This document shows positions 28,179 to 37,407 of a stretch of 50,330 nucleotides of DNA, one piece after another; position 1 is the stretch's first letter; each line of letters opens with the position of its first letter. Position numbers and translations under genes: made by a program. This DNA is from Flammeovirga aprica JL-4 (GTDB lineage Bacteria > Bacteroidota > Bacteroidia > Cytophagales > Flammeovirgaceae). The notes under the pieces are model-generated. The model was not told the DNA's origin, ran no database searches, and was given only the letters and a program-made list of their open reading frames with translations. The stretch is from positions 1 through 50,330 of the forward strand of contig NZ_JABANE010000064.1 in NCBI RefSeq assembly GCF_012844305.1, given 5' to 3'.

Positions 28179-28342
28179 AAGAAACACTCGTTTTCTTTTG
28201 TCCCAGTACTCAGACTTCAGAAAACTTTAGTTACAATATCAAAATTGAAAGAACTATGAATCAACTGCCTCGTCTGAATCTGTACGGACAGCTACTTTTT
28301 ATTGAAACGCAGCTTCATTTTAAACCCATATTAATAAAAAAA

Positions 28343-28383
28343 GCCTTGGAACTGTTTCTTTTTCAGAGACAATTCCAAGGCAT
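28343..28383 (-). terminator. Terminator after GH71/GH99-like copy 2
   Basis: GCCTTGGAA pairs with TTCCAAGGC, extended by GTCTC/GAAAC-like pairing, around an A/T-rich loop. On the minus strand it is followed by a run of seven T. It lies 17 bases after the stop codon. Confidence 0.8.
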
Positions 28384-28399
28384 TTTAATGTTATCTACA

Positions 28400-30304
28400 C
28401 TACTTCTGCTTCGTATATTCCGGCAAAATATTATACCCTTTCAAAGCTTCATTCAGATTATCTTCAACTATTGGAATCCCCTCATTGTTCATTGCACTTT
28501 CTTCCAATTCCAGCCAGATACCATAATTAAATTCCGGCAAAATCTCCTTGATTTGCTGTTTGTACTTCTTGTAGTTTTTCTCTTGCATATCAAGGCATTT
28601 TGACGAAGATGACCCGTAGTCATACATCGCTTGAAGATTATCTAAAAAACGTTTTGAAGCTGATAATCTCCATTTAATTTCGTCATTTTTAGAAATCAAG
28701 AATCTATTTCTCATTTTGTGCATTTCACTATCTAGAATAATATTCTGATTCAGCTGAGCATATGTTCTGTCTAAATTGCTGAAAGTATATGTGATGAAAT
28801 CGGTTTTATCTTGATTACCAACTATTTGTTTCGGTACAGTATAATCTACCACCGTATTTTTATCCCTCTCGACCTTCACTTCCATTTTACCTTTCCCCTT
28901 TTCTACATAAAAAGCATAGATCCCTTTTGGGGCAAAGCCTAAGTGTTTCCCATTAAAATAGACATCTCCTCCTGCTTTCAAAACCGTCACTATTTCTACA
29001 CTGTCCAAGTCTTGCAACTGATACTTTTCTTTATTTCTAAATCTGATTTGAACCCCATTATTTTGATTCAACTCTCCTGGTAAGTAATTTTTAAAAGAAG
29101 TAAAAACCATGTCTTCATGAGATTCAAAATTACTGTCCAGCCATTTGTTTTTATAGTATTTTAAAATCAATCCTAATCCATAACCATGGTGTAACTCCGG
29201 TGCAAAGTGTGAACCATTATCATAATAGTTCCATGAAGACACAAACATCATATCTGTATCTCTCTTTAAGCCTTTCTCCAGCAACTTACGCAAGTCTGAA
29301 GTCATCTTATAATTGTGTGCTTTTACAAAAGTCTCTTTGTCCGTGATATTCGTATTTTGTATGATTCGGTTGGTTTTTACACTATGACGATTGGCGCCTT
29401 GAAGATCTGAATAAACACTTTGGATAAAAGGTCGATTTCTTTTCTTACACACGTCAGCCAAACGGTCCATGCCTACCTCATAACTCTGAATACCTCTTAG
29501 GGTATAAATAGCTGGGAAGTGGTCCAAAACCTGATTCATGAAACGGTTGTTACCAATAAAATCTCCTTGATATACAAAAGCGACATCATCATGCAGTCCT
29601 TTTTTAAGAGAGGTATACACACCTGCTACTTTCTTCATTAAACTTGGATCTTCAAGAAATTGCTTTGTATACTTTTTTTCCAATCCTTCATCAATTACTT
29701 TTTGCGTGAATTTTGTGAAGACAATTACTTTATTGTTTCCAGTTCTCAACCACTTCTTCGAGTAGTTGGTCGACTTGAATAGCTCATTCAATGTGTTCTC
29801 TACTTTCATTAAAAGATATGAAACCGGAATGTTTTTAGTACGGTCCATCTCTATTGCAATAGAGAATTTGAAATCAATATTTTTATCCTCAGCTACTTTT
29901 ACATAAGCAGAAAAAATCTTCTTGAATTGATTGATATAATAATCTGTTCCCAGTGGTCTAAATTCAAACTTAAATCCATCAATTCCCATCAGCTTAGCAG
30001 ACCTCATTTCGTATTCATACGAATCACTATTTTCCATAGGATTCCCCATCATTGAAACCTGTGGAACAGTTGTTCTATAGTACTTGTGCACTTCGGTTTC
30101 ACCTAAGGTAGATTCATATTTCATCCCTTTCAAATAAGCATCATTAATACTGAAATTATAATAAGGATGATTGAGTGCTAAAACTACTTTTTCAGGAAAA
30201 AATACATCAGCCGTTTCTTGAATTGGATCTGATTCTTGAGCAAAAGCAGTACTGCAAAGGGTGCAGAAATAAAGTAATAAGTGTAGTATAGATTGATATT
30301 TCAT
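28400..30304 (-). CDS. Secreted GH71/GH99-like protein, copy 2
   Basis: 634 residues with a signal peptide cleaved after STAFA. It parallels copy 1 block by block: VVLALNHPYYNFSINDAYLKG, MSSAKLMGIDGFKFEFRPLG-type segment, WLRTGNNKVIVFTK, FVSSWNYYDNGSHFAPELHH and the end ALKGYNILPEYTKQK. The acidic and aromatic residues around the SWNYY motif are kept in both copies, so both are probably active. The gene has its own terminator, and two AGTATTAAAAA motifs lie upstream (30313-30323, 30370-30380). The family call rests on fold-like motifs, so a related clan of TIM-barrel proteins is possible. Confidence 0.72.
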   Translation of the reverse strand: MKYQSILHLLLYFCTLCSTAFAQESDPIQETADVFFPEKVVLALNHPYYNFSINDAYLKGMKYESTLGETEVHKYYRTTVPQVSMMGNPMENSDSYEYEMRSAKLMGIDGFKFEFRPLGTDYYINQFKKIFSAYVKVAEDKNIDFKFSIAIEMDRTKNIPVSYLLMKVENTLNELFKSTNYSKKWLRTGNNKVIVFTKFTQKVIDEGLEKKYTKQFLEDPSLMKKVAGVYTSLKKGLHDDVAFVYQGDFIGNNRFMNQVLDHFPAIYTLRGIQSYEVGMDRLADVCKKRNRPFIQSVYSDLQGANRHSVKTNRIIQNTNITDKETFVKAHNYKMTSDLRKLLEKGLKRDTDMMFVSSWNYYDNGSHFAPELHHGYGLGLILKYYKNKWLDSNFESHEDMVFTSFKNYLPGELNQNNGVQIRFRNKEKYQLQDLDSVEIVTVLKAGGDVYFNGKHLGFAPKGIYAFYVEKGKGKMEVKVERDKNTVVDYTVPKQIVGNQDKTDFITYTFSNLDRTYAQLNQNIILDSEMHKMRNRFLISKNDEIKWRLSASKRFLDNLQAMYDYGSSSSKCLDMQEKNYKKYKQQIKEILPEFNYGIWLELEESAMNNEGIPIVEDNLNEALKGYNILPEYTKQK

Positions 30305-30453
30305 TTCAATAAAGTATTAAAAAAATTGTGACTCTAAGTACGTGTTCCATTCACAATATCATCGATAACAGTATTAAAAATCAAGATTCATCAACAAATA
30401 GACACTTATAAAAACATTATTTGGACGCAAAGAAAACATTTGCAATACTACCT

Positions 30454-32724
30454 TTATAAATCTCCTTTTTGATCAGTACTTACTCTCAGTAAATACACCT
30501 GGAGTGGTTCCATTTTGAAAGTTTGTTGAAGTGTTTCTGACGTAATCACATCTGTTATTTTGATACTTTTCTCCCCCTTTGGTAGATCAATTTTCAATGT
30601 TGACTCCGACTTTCCAACGTTGACAATAGAGACCCACTTGTCTTTTTTCTCATCTTCAAAGTAGCGCCAAATACAACCTTTATGGCTCGTTGCATTTTCT
30701 TCTGAAATCTTTAGTGAATTTGGAACTATCAGGCCTAAAGTCTTTGCTTGAATTTCACCCGAATTTTGAGCTATAATTAATGTTCCTTTTCCAGCATTCA
30801 AAGCGGTTAAGGATTGACCGTATTCATCTTTCAAAACACTCTTTTTATCCATCACTATTTTTCCGCCTTTATCTAAATAAGATTGTAAAGCATCTCTTTC
30901 ACCGACGGTCATAAATGGTGTTTCTTCAATCACCACTACATCCCAATCTTGATGAGGTTGTGTATTCAAAATTCCTTCAGTTACAAATCCGACAGCTCTT
31001 CCTTCAAACAAGAAACGCTCATAGGCATGATACTCTTTGTCCATATGATTGTCGATGTTGATCGCTGAGGTTTCGGAGTGGAATATACGGATCGGTTTTC
31101 TTAATTTCTGAATCTTAGTCAACAACTCAGCATTAGCATTCATATCCATATACGTCAGTGTGATTTCATTCAATACGCGTGGCATTTGTGTCAAAGAAGC
31201 GGCATATCCTTTTGAATTTTTTCTTAAAGAACCGTCTTCACCTCTTGGCCAAAACCATGTTTGTATCACATCTAAACCTAACATTGTCGCCAACCAATAA
31301 GTCGCTCTAGCGTACTCTGGTTTCATTTTTAATTCCCTAAAACGGATCGTTGAGATAAAGTGGCCTTCTGAATTAAACACTAACTTTTCTGGACTTACTG
31401 ATTTCATAAAATCATATCCCATACACATCTGTCTCCAATCAAAATAATATTTCGAAGCCCATTCTGGTTCTTTCTTTTGCCACATATCCGAGTACACTGC
31501 TCCGGCATCATTACCAATCACTGTCGATAAAGCCGTCAAAGCCTCTAAATCAATACCGTGATCTCTTGTGTTTTCTGAAAAAAGATGAGGCATAATTTTG
31601 ATATGTGTATTTGCGTCGGGATCATATTTATGAATTTCATCGGATAAAAACTGGAACCACTCCACTCCTCTTAGTTGGTTAAATCGCATCCAATCGTACC
31701 ATACAGCAGTTCCTTGTAATTCACCAGCCATTGGGATCGTCACCTTCACATTCTCAAAGTCAGCATAATCTGTTTCCCAAACTTGATTTAACGCCGAAAT
31801 TGTCTGATGCTTTTCTTTTAAGAAATTTCTGAACTTTTTTAGCGTGAAATCAGAAACCGTACCCGTATCCCATGATTTTGCTTTGGTGTGCCAATGTGGT
31901 TCATTCGCAAGCATATAACCCAAACTACTATACTTCTTACCTTTGATATGAGGCACCACTTCTTTAAAAAGCAAACTTACTAATTCTCTTGAAGCAGGAT
32001 GATCAATATCGTAATCAAAATACCTTCTTTTCCCTACTGATGCTTCTGGGTATTTTTCTGTAAACCACTCCGGAGGACTTAAGTGATTGATAAATGCTGT
32101 ACCAATTCTACCTGAGGGTTGATTGATCAAATCTTGTTTGAAACGTTTTTTTAAAGTCCCTTTTTCATCTTCTAAAAAACGAGTAGAAAGGAAAATACCA
32201 TCTAAATTACCGTGGTACTCTGTAAGGTAATCGGTCTTTGGTTTCCATGAATAATCTGCTAAGAAAACAGGCTGACCATTGTACATTACATCATCTCCTA
32301 CAATCTCCGTTTTGCTCCAATCAATAATAGGAACCTCTTGTTTACTGATCTTCCCTTTTAATGCTAACGATAATCTTTCTTCCCCCTCTTCCAACATCAG
32401 TAAGATTTCATTTCTTTCGAAAGTCGGTAATTCCTCCGCTGTTTTGCGTGCCTCTTCCTTGTACCTTTTTACTTTCTTAAATAAGGCTTCGTTTCTGTCA
32501 ATGTTCTTTTCGTCCCAATCTGCAAATTGACCACATATTTCAGCTGTCCTGATTGTACTTTTCTCTTTCGTCACATCAATCCCTTTTTTCTCCGCCTTTT
32601 TAATCAGCGTTTGAAGGGCTTTTTGTTTGGTGGATATCACTTCTTTTAAATCTTGTGCTTGAGCAGTAAATGTAATACACAATAATAGAAGGATAAAAAA
32701 TGGATAGTTTGTTTGTCGTTTCAT
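30454..32724 (-). CDS. GH42-like clan GH-A glycoside hydrolase
   Basis: 756 residues with a signal peptide (cleaved after AQA). After a helical N-terminal stretch (25-125) comes a TIM barrel. N274-E275 in GYMLANEPHWH is the clan-A acid/base motif and E453 in VFNSEGHF is the probable nucleophile. The barrel is followed by a GH42-type trimerisation-like domain (~545-690; AINIDNHMDKEYHAYERFL, DYLDKGGKIVMD-like) and a C-terminal beta domain. GH42-related enzymes in carrageenan loci, later classed as GH167, release neocarrabiose units, so this may be an exo-acting carrageenan oligosaccharide hydrolase. A plain beta-galactosidase or exo-agarase is the alternative. It is upstream of the GH71/GH99-like copies on the same strand. 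Confidence 0.78.
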   Translation of the reverse strand: MKRQTNYPFFILLLLCITFTAQAQDLKEVISTKQKALQTLIKKAEKKGIDVTKEKSTIRTAEICGQFADWDEKNIDRNEALFKKVKRYKEEARKTAEELPTFERNEILLMLEEGEERLSLALKGKISKQEVPIIDWSKTEIVGDDVMYNGQPVFLADYSWKPKTDYLTEYHGNLDGIFLSTRFLEDEKGTLKKRFKQDLINQPSGRIGTAFINHLSPPEWFTEKYPEASVGKRRYFDYDIDHPASRELVSLLFKEVVPHIKGKKYSSLGYMLANEPHWHTKAKSWDTGTVSDFTLKKFRNFLKEKHQTISALNQVWETDYADFENVKVTIPMAGELQGTAVWYDWMRFNQLRGVEWFQFLSDEIHKYDPDANTHIKIMPHLFSENTRDHGIDLEALTALSTVIGNDAGAVYSDMWQKKEPEWASKYYFDWRQMCMGYDFMKSVSPEKLVFNSEGHFISTIRFRELKMKPEYARATYWLATMLGLDVIQTWFWPRGEDGSLRKNSKGYAASLTQMPRVLNEITLTYMDMNANAELLTKIQKLRKPIRIFHSETSAINIDNHMDKEYHAYERFLFEGRAVGFVTEGILNTQPHQDWDVVVIEETPFMTVGERDALQSYLDKGGKIVMDKKSVLKDEYGQSLTALNAGKGTLIIAQNSGEIQAKTLGLIVPNSLKISEENATSHKGCIWRYFEDEKKDKWVSIVNVGKSESTLKIDLPKGEKSIKITDVITSETLQQTFKMEPLQVYLLRVSTDQKGDL

Positions 32725-32757
32725 ATTCGTAAGTATTTAATATAGTATTGATATCGC

Positions 32758-32905
32758 AAGTGTTAAGCCGGCAGGCGTCACTTGTGATTAGTAATTGGCG
32801 AAGTCTCCTGACTTCGAAATGAATATTTCAACTTTCCTTCAGTATTTCGAAGTCAGGAGACTTCGCCAATAATCAGTTCCAAGTGACGCTAGCGCTTAAC
32901 ACTTG
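32758..32905. repeat. Palindromic dimer of a REP-like element (family I)
   Basis: Copy I-a is 32758-32820 and copy I-b, inverted, is 32846-32905. Each contains a stem CAAGTG...CACTTG around TTAAGC....GCGT, a short spacer, and a second hairpin CGAAGTCTCCTGACTTCG. The copies agree over about 60 bases, with small differences mainly in the loop and spacer. Related copies occur at 40034-40095, 41528-41586 and 41612-41672. Confidence 0.85.
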
Positions 32906-32928
32906 AAACATTAGGGAGCTTTCCAAAA

Positions 32929-32950
32929 GCCAACGATTTCAATCGTGGGC
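32929..32950. repeat. Single REP-like hairpin (family II-like)
   Basis: CCAACGATTTCAATCGTGGG folds as ACGATT/AATCGT and keeps the CCA...GGGC frame of the hairpins at 28045 and 28156. A second small hairpin GCTTTTGGAAAGC lies beside it. It follows the stop codon of the type IX-sorted protein by nine bases and may protect or end that transcript. Confidence 0.6.
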
Positions 32951-32959
32951 CTTGTATAT

Positions 32960-33682
32960 TTATTTCTTCAAAACTCTAAAAGTTTCTTCCCCCTCAACCG
33001 ATACATAATAGGTTCCTTTTTGAAGTGATTCCATTTCCAAAACAGTATTGTAATCGTGGCTTCTTAAAGAAAGTACTTTTTTCGCATTACTATCGAAAAC
33101 TGTAATATTATATTCTTTTTGAGTGCCATTGATATACAATTGTCCTACAGTTGGATTAGGGAAAACTTCAAATAGAGGTTGCACTTCTTTAGGTTGCATC
33201 AATAATTTAATTGGAAATTGATGCCCTTCGTACATTTCAAAATCATAACCCAAAGAAGGAAAGGCTTGACCAAATTGAGACGGCATGTAATACACCTTTG
33301 CTAAAGGATTTGAAATATCTGCTTTCAAGTGTTTTCCTTCCGTCTTATAATTGGTCATAATCCAATATTTCCCTTTTTCCAATTCGATATCTTGAATGGA
33401 CAATTGGAGATTTTTCTCTGAAAGCTGTACAATATCTGAAGTGTATATTAATGCCCCTGGACCATCATTATCATCAGCGTAAATCCCAAATTGGGCTTGA
33501 ACTTCGGTCGCATTATTCTCTAATTGAATGCCATTGATTGTCCCATCATTTTCTAAGAGATAAGGAACACCCACCACATAATCAGAGGATGATAAAATAT
33601 CAGTATCGAAGGCTGTTGTTTTATTTTGTGCGAATAAAAATGTTGTATTCAACAAAAGCGAAATCAAAAATAGCTTTTTCAT
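32960..33682 (-). CDS. Type IX-secreted protein of unknown function
   Basis: 240 residues from the ATG at 33682, chosen because it starts a good signal peptide (MKKLFLISLLLNTTFLFAQ). A longer frame to 33769 would overlap the upstream carrageenase gene. The middle is a beta-rich domain (AQFGIYADDNDGPGALIYTS, KYWIMTNYKTEG) like domains that occur as accessory parts of secreted proteins. The end is a type IX sorting domain (FEVFPNPTVGQLYING, KGTYYVSVEGE), so it is exported and probably held on the cell surface. It follows the GH82 gene by 31 bases with no terminator, so it is probably co-transcribed and may bind carrageenan. Confidence 0.75.
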   Translation of the reverse strand: MKKLFLISLLLNTTFLFAQNKTTAFDTDILSSSDYVVGVPYLLENDGTINGIQLENNATEVQAQFGIYADDNDGPGALIYTSDIVQLSEKNLQLSIQDIELEKGKYWIMTNYKTEGKHLKADISNPLAKVYYMPSQFGQAFPSLGYDFEMYEGHQFPIKLLMQPKEVQPLFEVFPNPTVGQLYINGTQKEYNITVFDSNAKKVLSLRSHDYNTVLEMESLQKGTYYVSVEGEETFRVLKK

Positions 33683-33713
33683 GTTTTCTTTGTTTAAAAG
33701 TTTAGAAAAGGGA

Positions 33714-35201
33714 TTACTCATAGATATAGTCGTCGTCTGAAGCGCCGGTGGTGATGACTCTGGCTTCATTTCTATACACTACTTTATCTCCCGAAAAAGC
33801 TCCTCCCTGCACTGTTATCGCTGATTCGTTCGGAATATTTACATTGTATCGGCCCGTGATATTTCCGATTGTATTTTGGGAGAATTTTGCAGTAAACATA
33901 ATCGGTGCTATAGGATGCGTTTTATAACGCTGTCCACCGGCATCTTTGATAATCAATGAATACACTCCCGGTTTTGGCGATCTGCTGTTTCTCACCGTCA
34001 CCAATTTCTGACGAGCCAATTCTGTCATAAACCTCAATCCTTCAATTCCCGTATCCGCTGGGTAATTAGAAGCGACAAGATTATTTGTCCCATTAGAAAC
34101 CGTATTGGTAATAGTCTGTTTAAAAGTGATATTCTCAAATGTGGCATTTGTAAATTTTCCTCTTCTTGATTGTGGTAATAAACTCGCTGACGCAATGTAA
34201 AGCGTCGATAAACTGTTTTCGGCATACAGATCCGTAGCGTAAATGTTATTACAAATCTTTGAGTGTGGTTTGATGAACAAAGCGCAGAAACCTAATTTAT
34301 TCGACACATTTTTAATGTAAATATCATCAATTGAACCCATTTTTTGGTTAGAAGTCAGGTTCAAATCGTCATTGGCTTTTCCACTTCCCGGCTCTAGTCT
34401 TACGGTGATTCCTTGCTCCCCTTCCAAGTTTTCCATATAAATACGTTTTCCACTGAAAGGTTGTACCAAGGCATATCCCGTTCCAATGCCCGTTGCTTTT
34501 GCGTTTTTCACTACGCCTTGCATTGGAATTCTATTGAAAGTCGATAAATCATAATTCAATCGACCACTGGAATCTCTTCCTAAGAATTTACTATCGGCCA
34601 CCAAAAACACTGAGGGATTTAAAGTGTAATTATCCGTGATGATAAATCTCGAAATCGCAAAATTCTTAACATAGGCTACCTTAAATGGTGTAGCCGTTTC
34701 GAGTGGTGCAAAATTGCTTAAATCAATCTCAAACCATGTCGAAGAACTTTCTGAAGCACCGATAATTTCGACATTGGAAATCACGGCTTGATTGGTACTA
34801 GAATTTCTACCTAAATTAAATAAGGTATTGTTTCCACCACTTCTATCAATGATAAATTTCACATTGTTGCCAATCTCAATTCTGATATTGGATTTAAGGT
34901 TGATTTGCCCCAAAGTATAAGTCCCCGGATTGAACTTGATTACACCACCACCAAGGCCAGAAAGTCGATCAATTTCACTATTGATTTGTGAAGCTGTCGC
35001 AATACCATCTCTATAAACAACAGTCTCATTGACCGTCACTTTATCAATAAAGAAGGTGAGGTTTTTAGTACCTACAGTTGCTCGTGTTGTACCCACTGTT
35101 CGTTGAGCATAGGTAGAAAAGTGCAGACACAACGAAGTCATGCCTATTAAAAGTAACTTGCTAATCCTGTTACTTTTAATGTGATTGTAAGAATAATTCA
35201 T
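33714..35201 (-). CDS. GH82 iota-carrageenase homologue
   Basis: 495 residues, signal peptide ending near YAQ33. The sequence can be followed along the GH82 right-handed beta-helix: GGGVIKFNPGTYTLGQINLK, FKVAYVKNFAISRFIITDN, GTGYALVQPF, QGITVRLEPG, CALFIKPHS. These match in order the blocks of the Alteromonas fortis enzyme as I remember it. GH82 enzymes cleave the beta-1,4 bonds of iota-carrageenan with inversion. Q247, E270 and H313 match the catalytic-site Q, E and H at the same relative places, but the aspartate two residues after the glutamate is G272 here, and a seven-residue insert follows. There is no type IX tail, so it may stay periplasmic or leave by another route. Fold and family are firm; activity is less certain. 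Confidence 0.85.
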   Translation of the reverse strand: MNYSYNHIKSNRISKLLLIGMTSLCLHFSTYAQRTVGTTRATVGTKNLTFFIDKVTVNETVVYRDGIATASQINSEIDRLSGLGGGVIKFNPGTYTLGQINLKSNIRIEIGNNVKFIIDRSGGNNTLFNLGRNSSTNQAVISNVEIIGASESSSTWFEIDLSNFAPLETATPFKVAYVKNFAISRFIITDNYTLNPSVFLVADSKFLGRDSSGRLNYDLSTFNRIPMQGVVKNAKATGIGTGYALVQPFSGKRIYMENLEGEQGITVRLEPGSGKANDDLNLTSNQKMGSIDDIYIKNVSNKLGFCALFIKPHSKICNNIYATDLYAENSLSTLYIASASLLPQSRRGKFTNATFENITFKQTITNTVSNGTNNLVASNYPADTGIEGLRFMTELARQKLVTVRNSRSPKPGVYSLIIKDAGGQRYKTHPIAPIMFTAKFSQNTIGNITGRYNVNIPNESAITVQGGAFSGDKVVYRNEARVITTGASDDDYIYE

Positions 35202-35626
35202 TGTTCATTTCATTTACAGAGTATCCTATTTAATACTCCACTTTTTCATTCATTTTAATAGCTAGCTGTTGATCTCAATTAAACTTAGTTTGCAAACTGC
35301 TTGAATTGATTTCTAGATCTAATGTAGATTGAAATAACAAAATGAACGTTGTTTTCCGTTAAATTGATGTTTCTATTGAAATAAAAATGAATGTACAATC
35401 AGGCACATTGAAATGACAATAGATTACATAGGGTTAACGTTAAAAATATTAGTTCGTAAAGTGGTTTTTAAAATGGTTCGTGAGCCACAAGGCATTGTGG
35501 CTCTACAAGACGATACCTTTTCAATTTAGCAATTCATTAAATTGAAAGTACAACTCCTGTAGAGACGCAATGCTTTGCGACTCACGAACCACCTTATCTC
35601 ACCCCTCTTCCTTCTTCCCTCAAAAA
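35202..35626. other. 425-bp gap with a palindromic repeat
   Basis: The right half holds the palindromic element at 35472-35591. The left half should contain the promoter of the carrageenase gene; AT-rich, with no motif I can name. No gene is visible. Confidence 0.6.
35472..35591. repeat. 120-bp palindromic repeat element
   Basis: The outer arms read TGGTTCGTGAGYCRCAARGC, then ATTGYGKCTCTACA, in opposite orientation (35474-35506 and 35558-35591). The centre contains TTTCAATTT / AAATTGAAA. Each outer arm can also form its own hairpin (GCCACAAGGCATTGTGGC). No coding frame. Units with TAGAGACGCAA...TTGCGTCTCTA are common intergenic repeats in bacteria, to my recollection. Confidence 0.75.
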
Positions 35627-37399
35627 TCACATATCTCTCAACTGACCATCTTCTTTAATGATCACTTCCTCAAAACCTTTGATTTTGTTTTTACCAATTT
35701 CCACGTTTTTACAATGGTTGAATTCAAAAATTGGACGATCAGGGTGAAGCTCTTCTAATTCATTATTTTTGATGATTTCATTTCCTTTAATCAATAAACC
35801 ATCCACATTATATGCCCATACAATTCGGCTATCAAATGTGTTGATTTTGTTATTGATAAAGCGGATATTTCTATCATAAATTGCTTTCTTATCGGTTGCT
35901 TTTCCTAATCTTGGCGTGATATAAAGCACCGCATGTTCCATCCCACTTGTGGCACAATTATAAAAAGTGTTGTTCTGAATCAATACATCTTCTACCTGCC
36001 CCGATTCAAACCAATGGAATGATTCACCTCTAAAGAAAACGGCTGACATACTTGATGAGAAGTAGTTCTCTTCAATCACAATTTTCTCTGGAGTTTTCAG
36101 TACAATATTTCTTGCTCTATGGTTTTGCATGGTGCATCCTCTCATCACAAACTCAGGATTCCATGTCTTATTTTCCATCAAATCACCACTTTTTAATGCC
36201 GATGGAAGGTCATTTTCAAACGTCAACTGAGTGTACTCTTCGTTGAGTTCTTTATAAGAAGCTACCTTTAAAACTTTCGCTTGACGATCTGGGCTTGGCT
36301 GATGGATCCACCAAATTTCATCTCCTTTTCCGGCAAACTGAAAACCGTATTGTTGGTAGTGCTCCAACTTCACAATCACGCTTCTTTTATTCACTACTTT
36401 ATCAATAGAAACATACGTTCCATGCACGTTAGTGGCATCGTCCAGCATATTTTCAAAACGGCAGTTTTCTACCAAAACCTTTCCTTTTACATTACAAAAG
36501 TGCGTTGCATCAGCAGTAGAAGAAATCAATCGATCGCTGTCTTTTCTTGTGTAAACACCACTATTTTTTAATGTTACATTTTCGCTTCTCTCCGCCAAAA
36601 AGCCCATTCCTAGAGCATGGTGTACAACCACATTATCAAAGGAAATATCTTTAGACGAGATCATTTGAAAAGCGGGTGCATATCGGTTATCACCATGAGG
36701 TCCTTTAAAATTGATCTTATTGTTTAATGTTGGAAACTGTCTCATCGGGCCATGGAAACGGTACTTATTGCCCTCTAAATGTTCTACTTTCTCAGGTCGG
36801 CCATTTAAATCCAATCCCCCATGTGCCACTGCTTTTGTTTTCGGATCAAAAGTCAATGTATTTCCTAAACTGGAATAAGTAAAATGCTTGATATTAGGGA
36901 ATTGTAATTGTCCTCTTCTAAGTTGAAATGAATAACCTTCTGTATCCATTACTACATCCATCCACTTTTCTTTTTCATTGACTGCTACAACCGTTCCCTG
37001 AATTGTAAACGGTACTTTCCAATCAATTTTGATGTTTTTGATGCTTACATTCTGACAGTTTTCAATTAAGAACGGAAACATCTGACCATTAAAAATCAAC
37101 TCCGTATTCTTTCCTTCAATGGTTACTTTTTCAAAGTTTTCAAAAGGAAATGCAATACGTTTGATTCCGTTTTTATGGTTGGTGATAGGACAGTATTTCT
37201 CGTAGGCAAAATCAGGTTGGAAATAATATTTCCCTTCCTCAAAAACCAATTTAATTTCTTTATCATTTGCATTTTCTATCGCTTCACGTATTACGGGAGT
37301 CATATCCCTATCCCCTTGACGAGGAATAGGAATAATTTTCTCCGCATAAGATGGTACCACGAATACCAAAATTAGAAATTGAATTATGAATAATTTCAT
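35627..37399 (-). CDS. GH110-type alpha-1,3-galactosidase
   Basis: 590 residues with a signal peptide (cleaved near YAE20). It is a right-handed beta-helix with the GH110 markers: D297 in SSTADATHF, the pair D320/D321 in MLDDATNVHGTYV, and an R/H-rich coil HRARNIVLKTPEKIVIEENYF. GH110 enzymes remove terminal alpha-1,3-linked galactose with inversion. In carrageenan loci of marine bacteria they act on desulfated oligosaccharides. The start codon is eight bases from the stop codon of the GH2 gene, so the two form an operon whose products would remove alpha- and beta-linked galactose alternately. Length is normal for the family. The alternative is a related but uncharacterised beta-helix family. 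Confidence 0.83.
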   Translation of the reverse strand: MKLFIIQFLILVFVVPSYAEKIIPIPRQGDRDMTPVIREAIENANDKEIKLVFEEGKYYFQPDFAYEKYCPITNHKNGIKRIAFPFENFEKVTIEGKNTELIFNGQMFPFLIENCQNVSIKNIKIDWKVPFTIQGTVVAVNEKEKWMDVVMDTEGYSFQLRRGQLQFPNIKHFTYSSLGNTLTFDPKTKAVAHGGLDLNGRPEKVEHLEGNKYRFHGPMRQFPTLNNKINFKGPHGDNRYAPAFQMISSKDISFDNVVVHHALGMGFLAERSENVTLKNSGVYTRKDSDRLISSTADATHFCNVKGKVLVENCRFENMLDDATNVHGTYVSIDKVVNKRSVIVKLEHYQQYGFQFAGKGDEIWWIHQPSPDRQAKVLKVASYKELNEEYTQLTFENDLPSALKSGDLMENKTWNPEFVMRGCTMQNHRARNIVLKTPEKIVIEENYFSSSMSAVFFRGESFHWFESGQVEDVLIQNNTFYNCATSGMEHAVLYITPRLGKATDKKAIYDRNIRFINNKINTFDSRIVWAYNVDGLLIKGNEIIKNNELEELHPDRPIFEFNHCKNVEIGKNKIKGFEEVIIKEDGQLRDM

Positions 37400-37407
37400 G
37401 TCGTTTG

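Larger units (their letters stand above)
27983..28399. other. 417-bp gap between the tandem paralogues
   Basis: Apart from the REP-like pair at 28045-28178 and a terminator at 28343-28383, this stretch holds only AT-rich DNA. It must include the promoter of copy 1, because the terminator separates it from copy 2. Confidence 0.6.

Noticed and set aside
33683..33769. 29-codon extension of the type IX-sorted protein
   Set aside because: It overlaps the end of the GH82 gene in another frame, and a proper signal peptide starts at the ATG at 33682.
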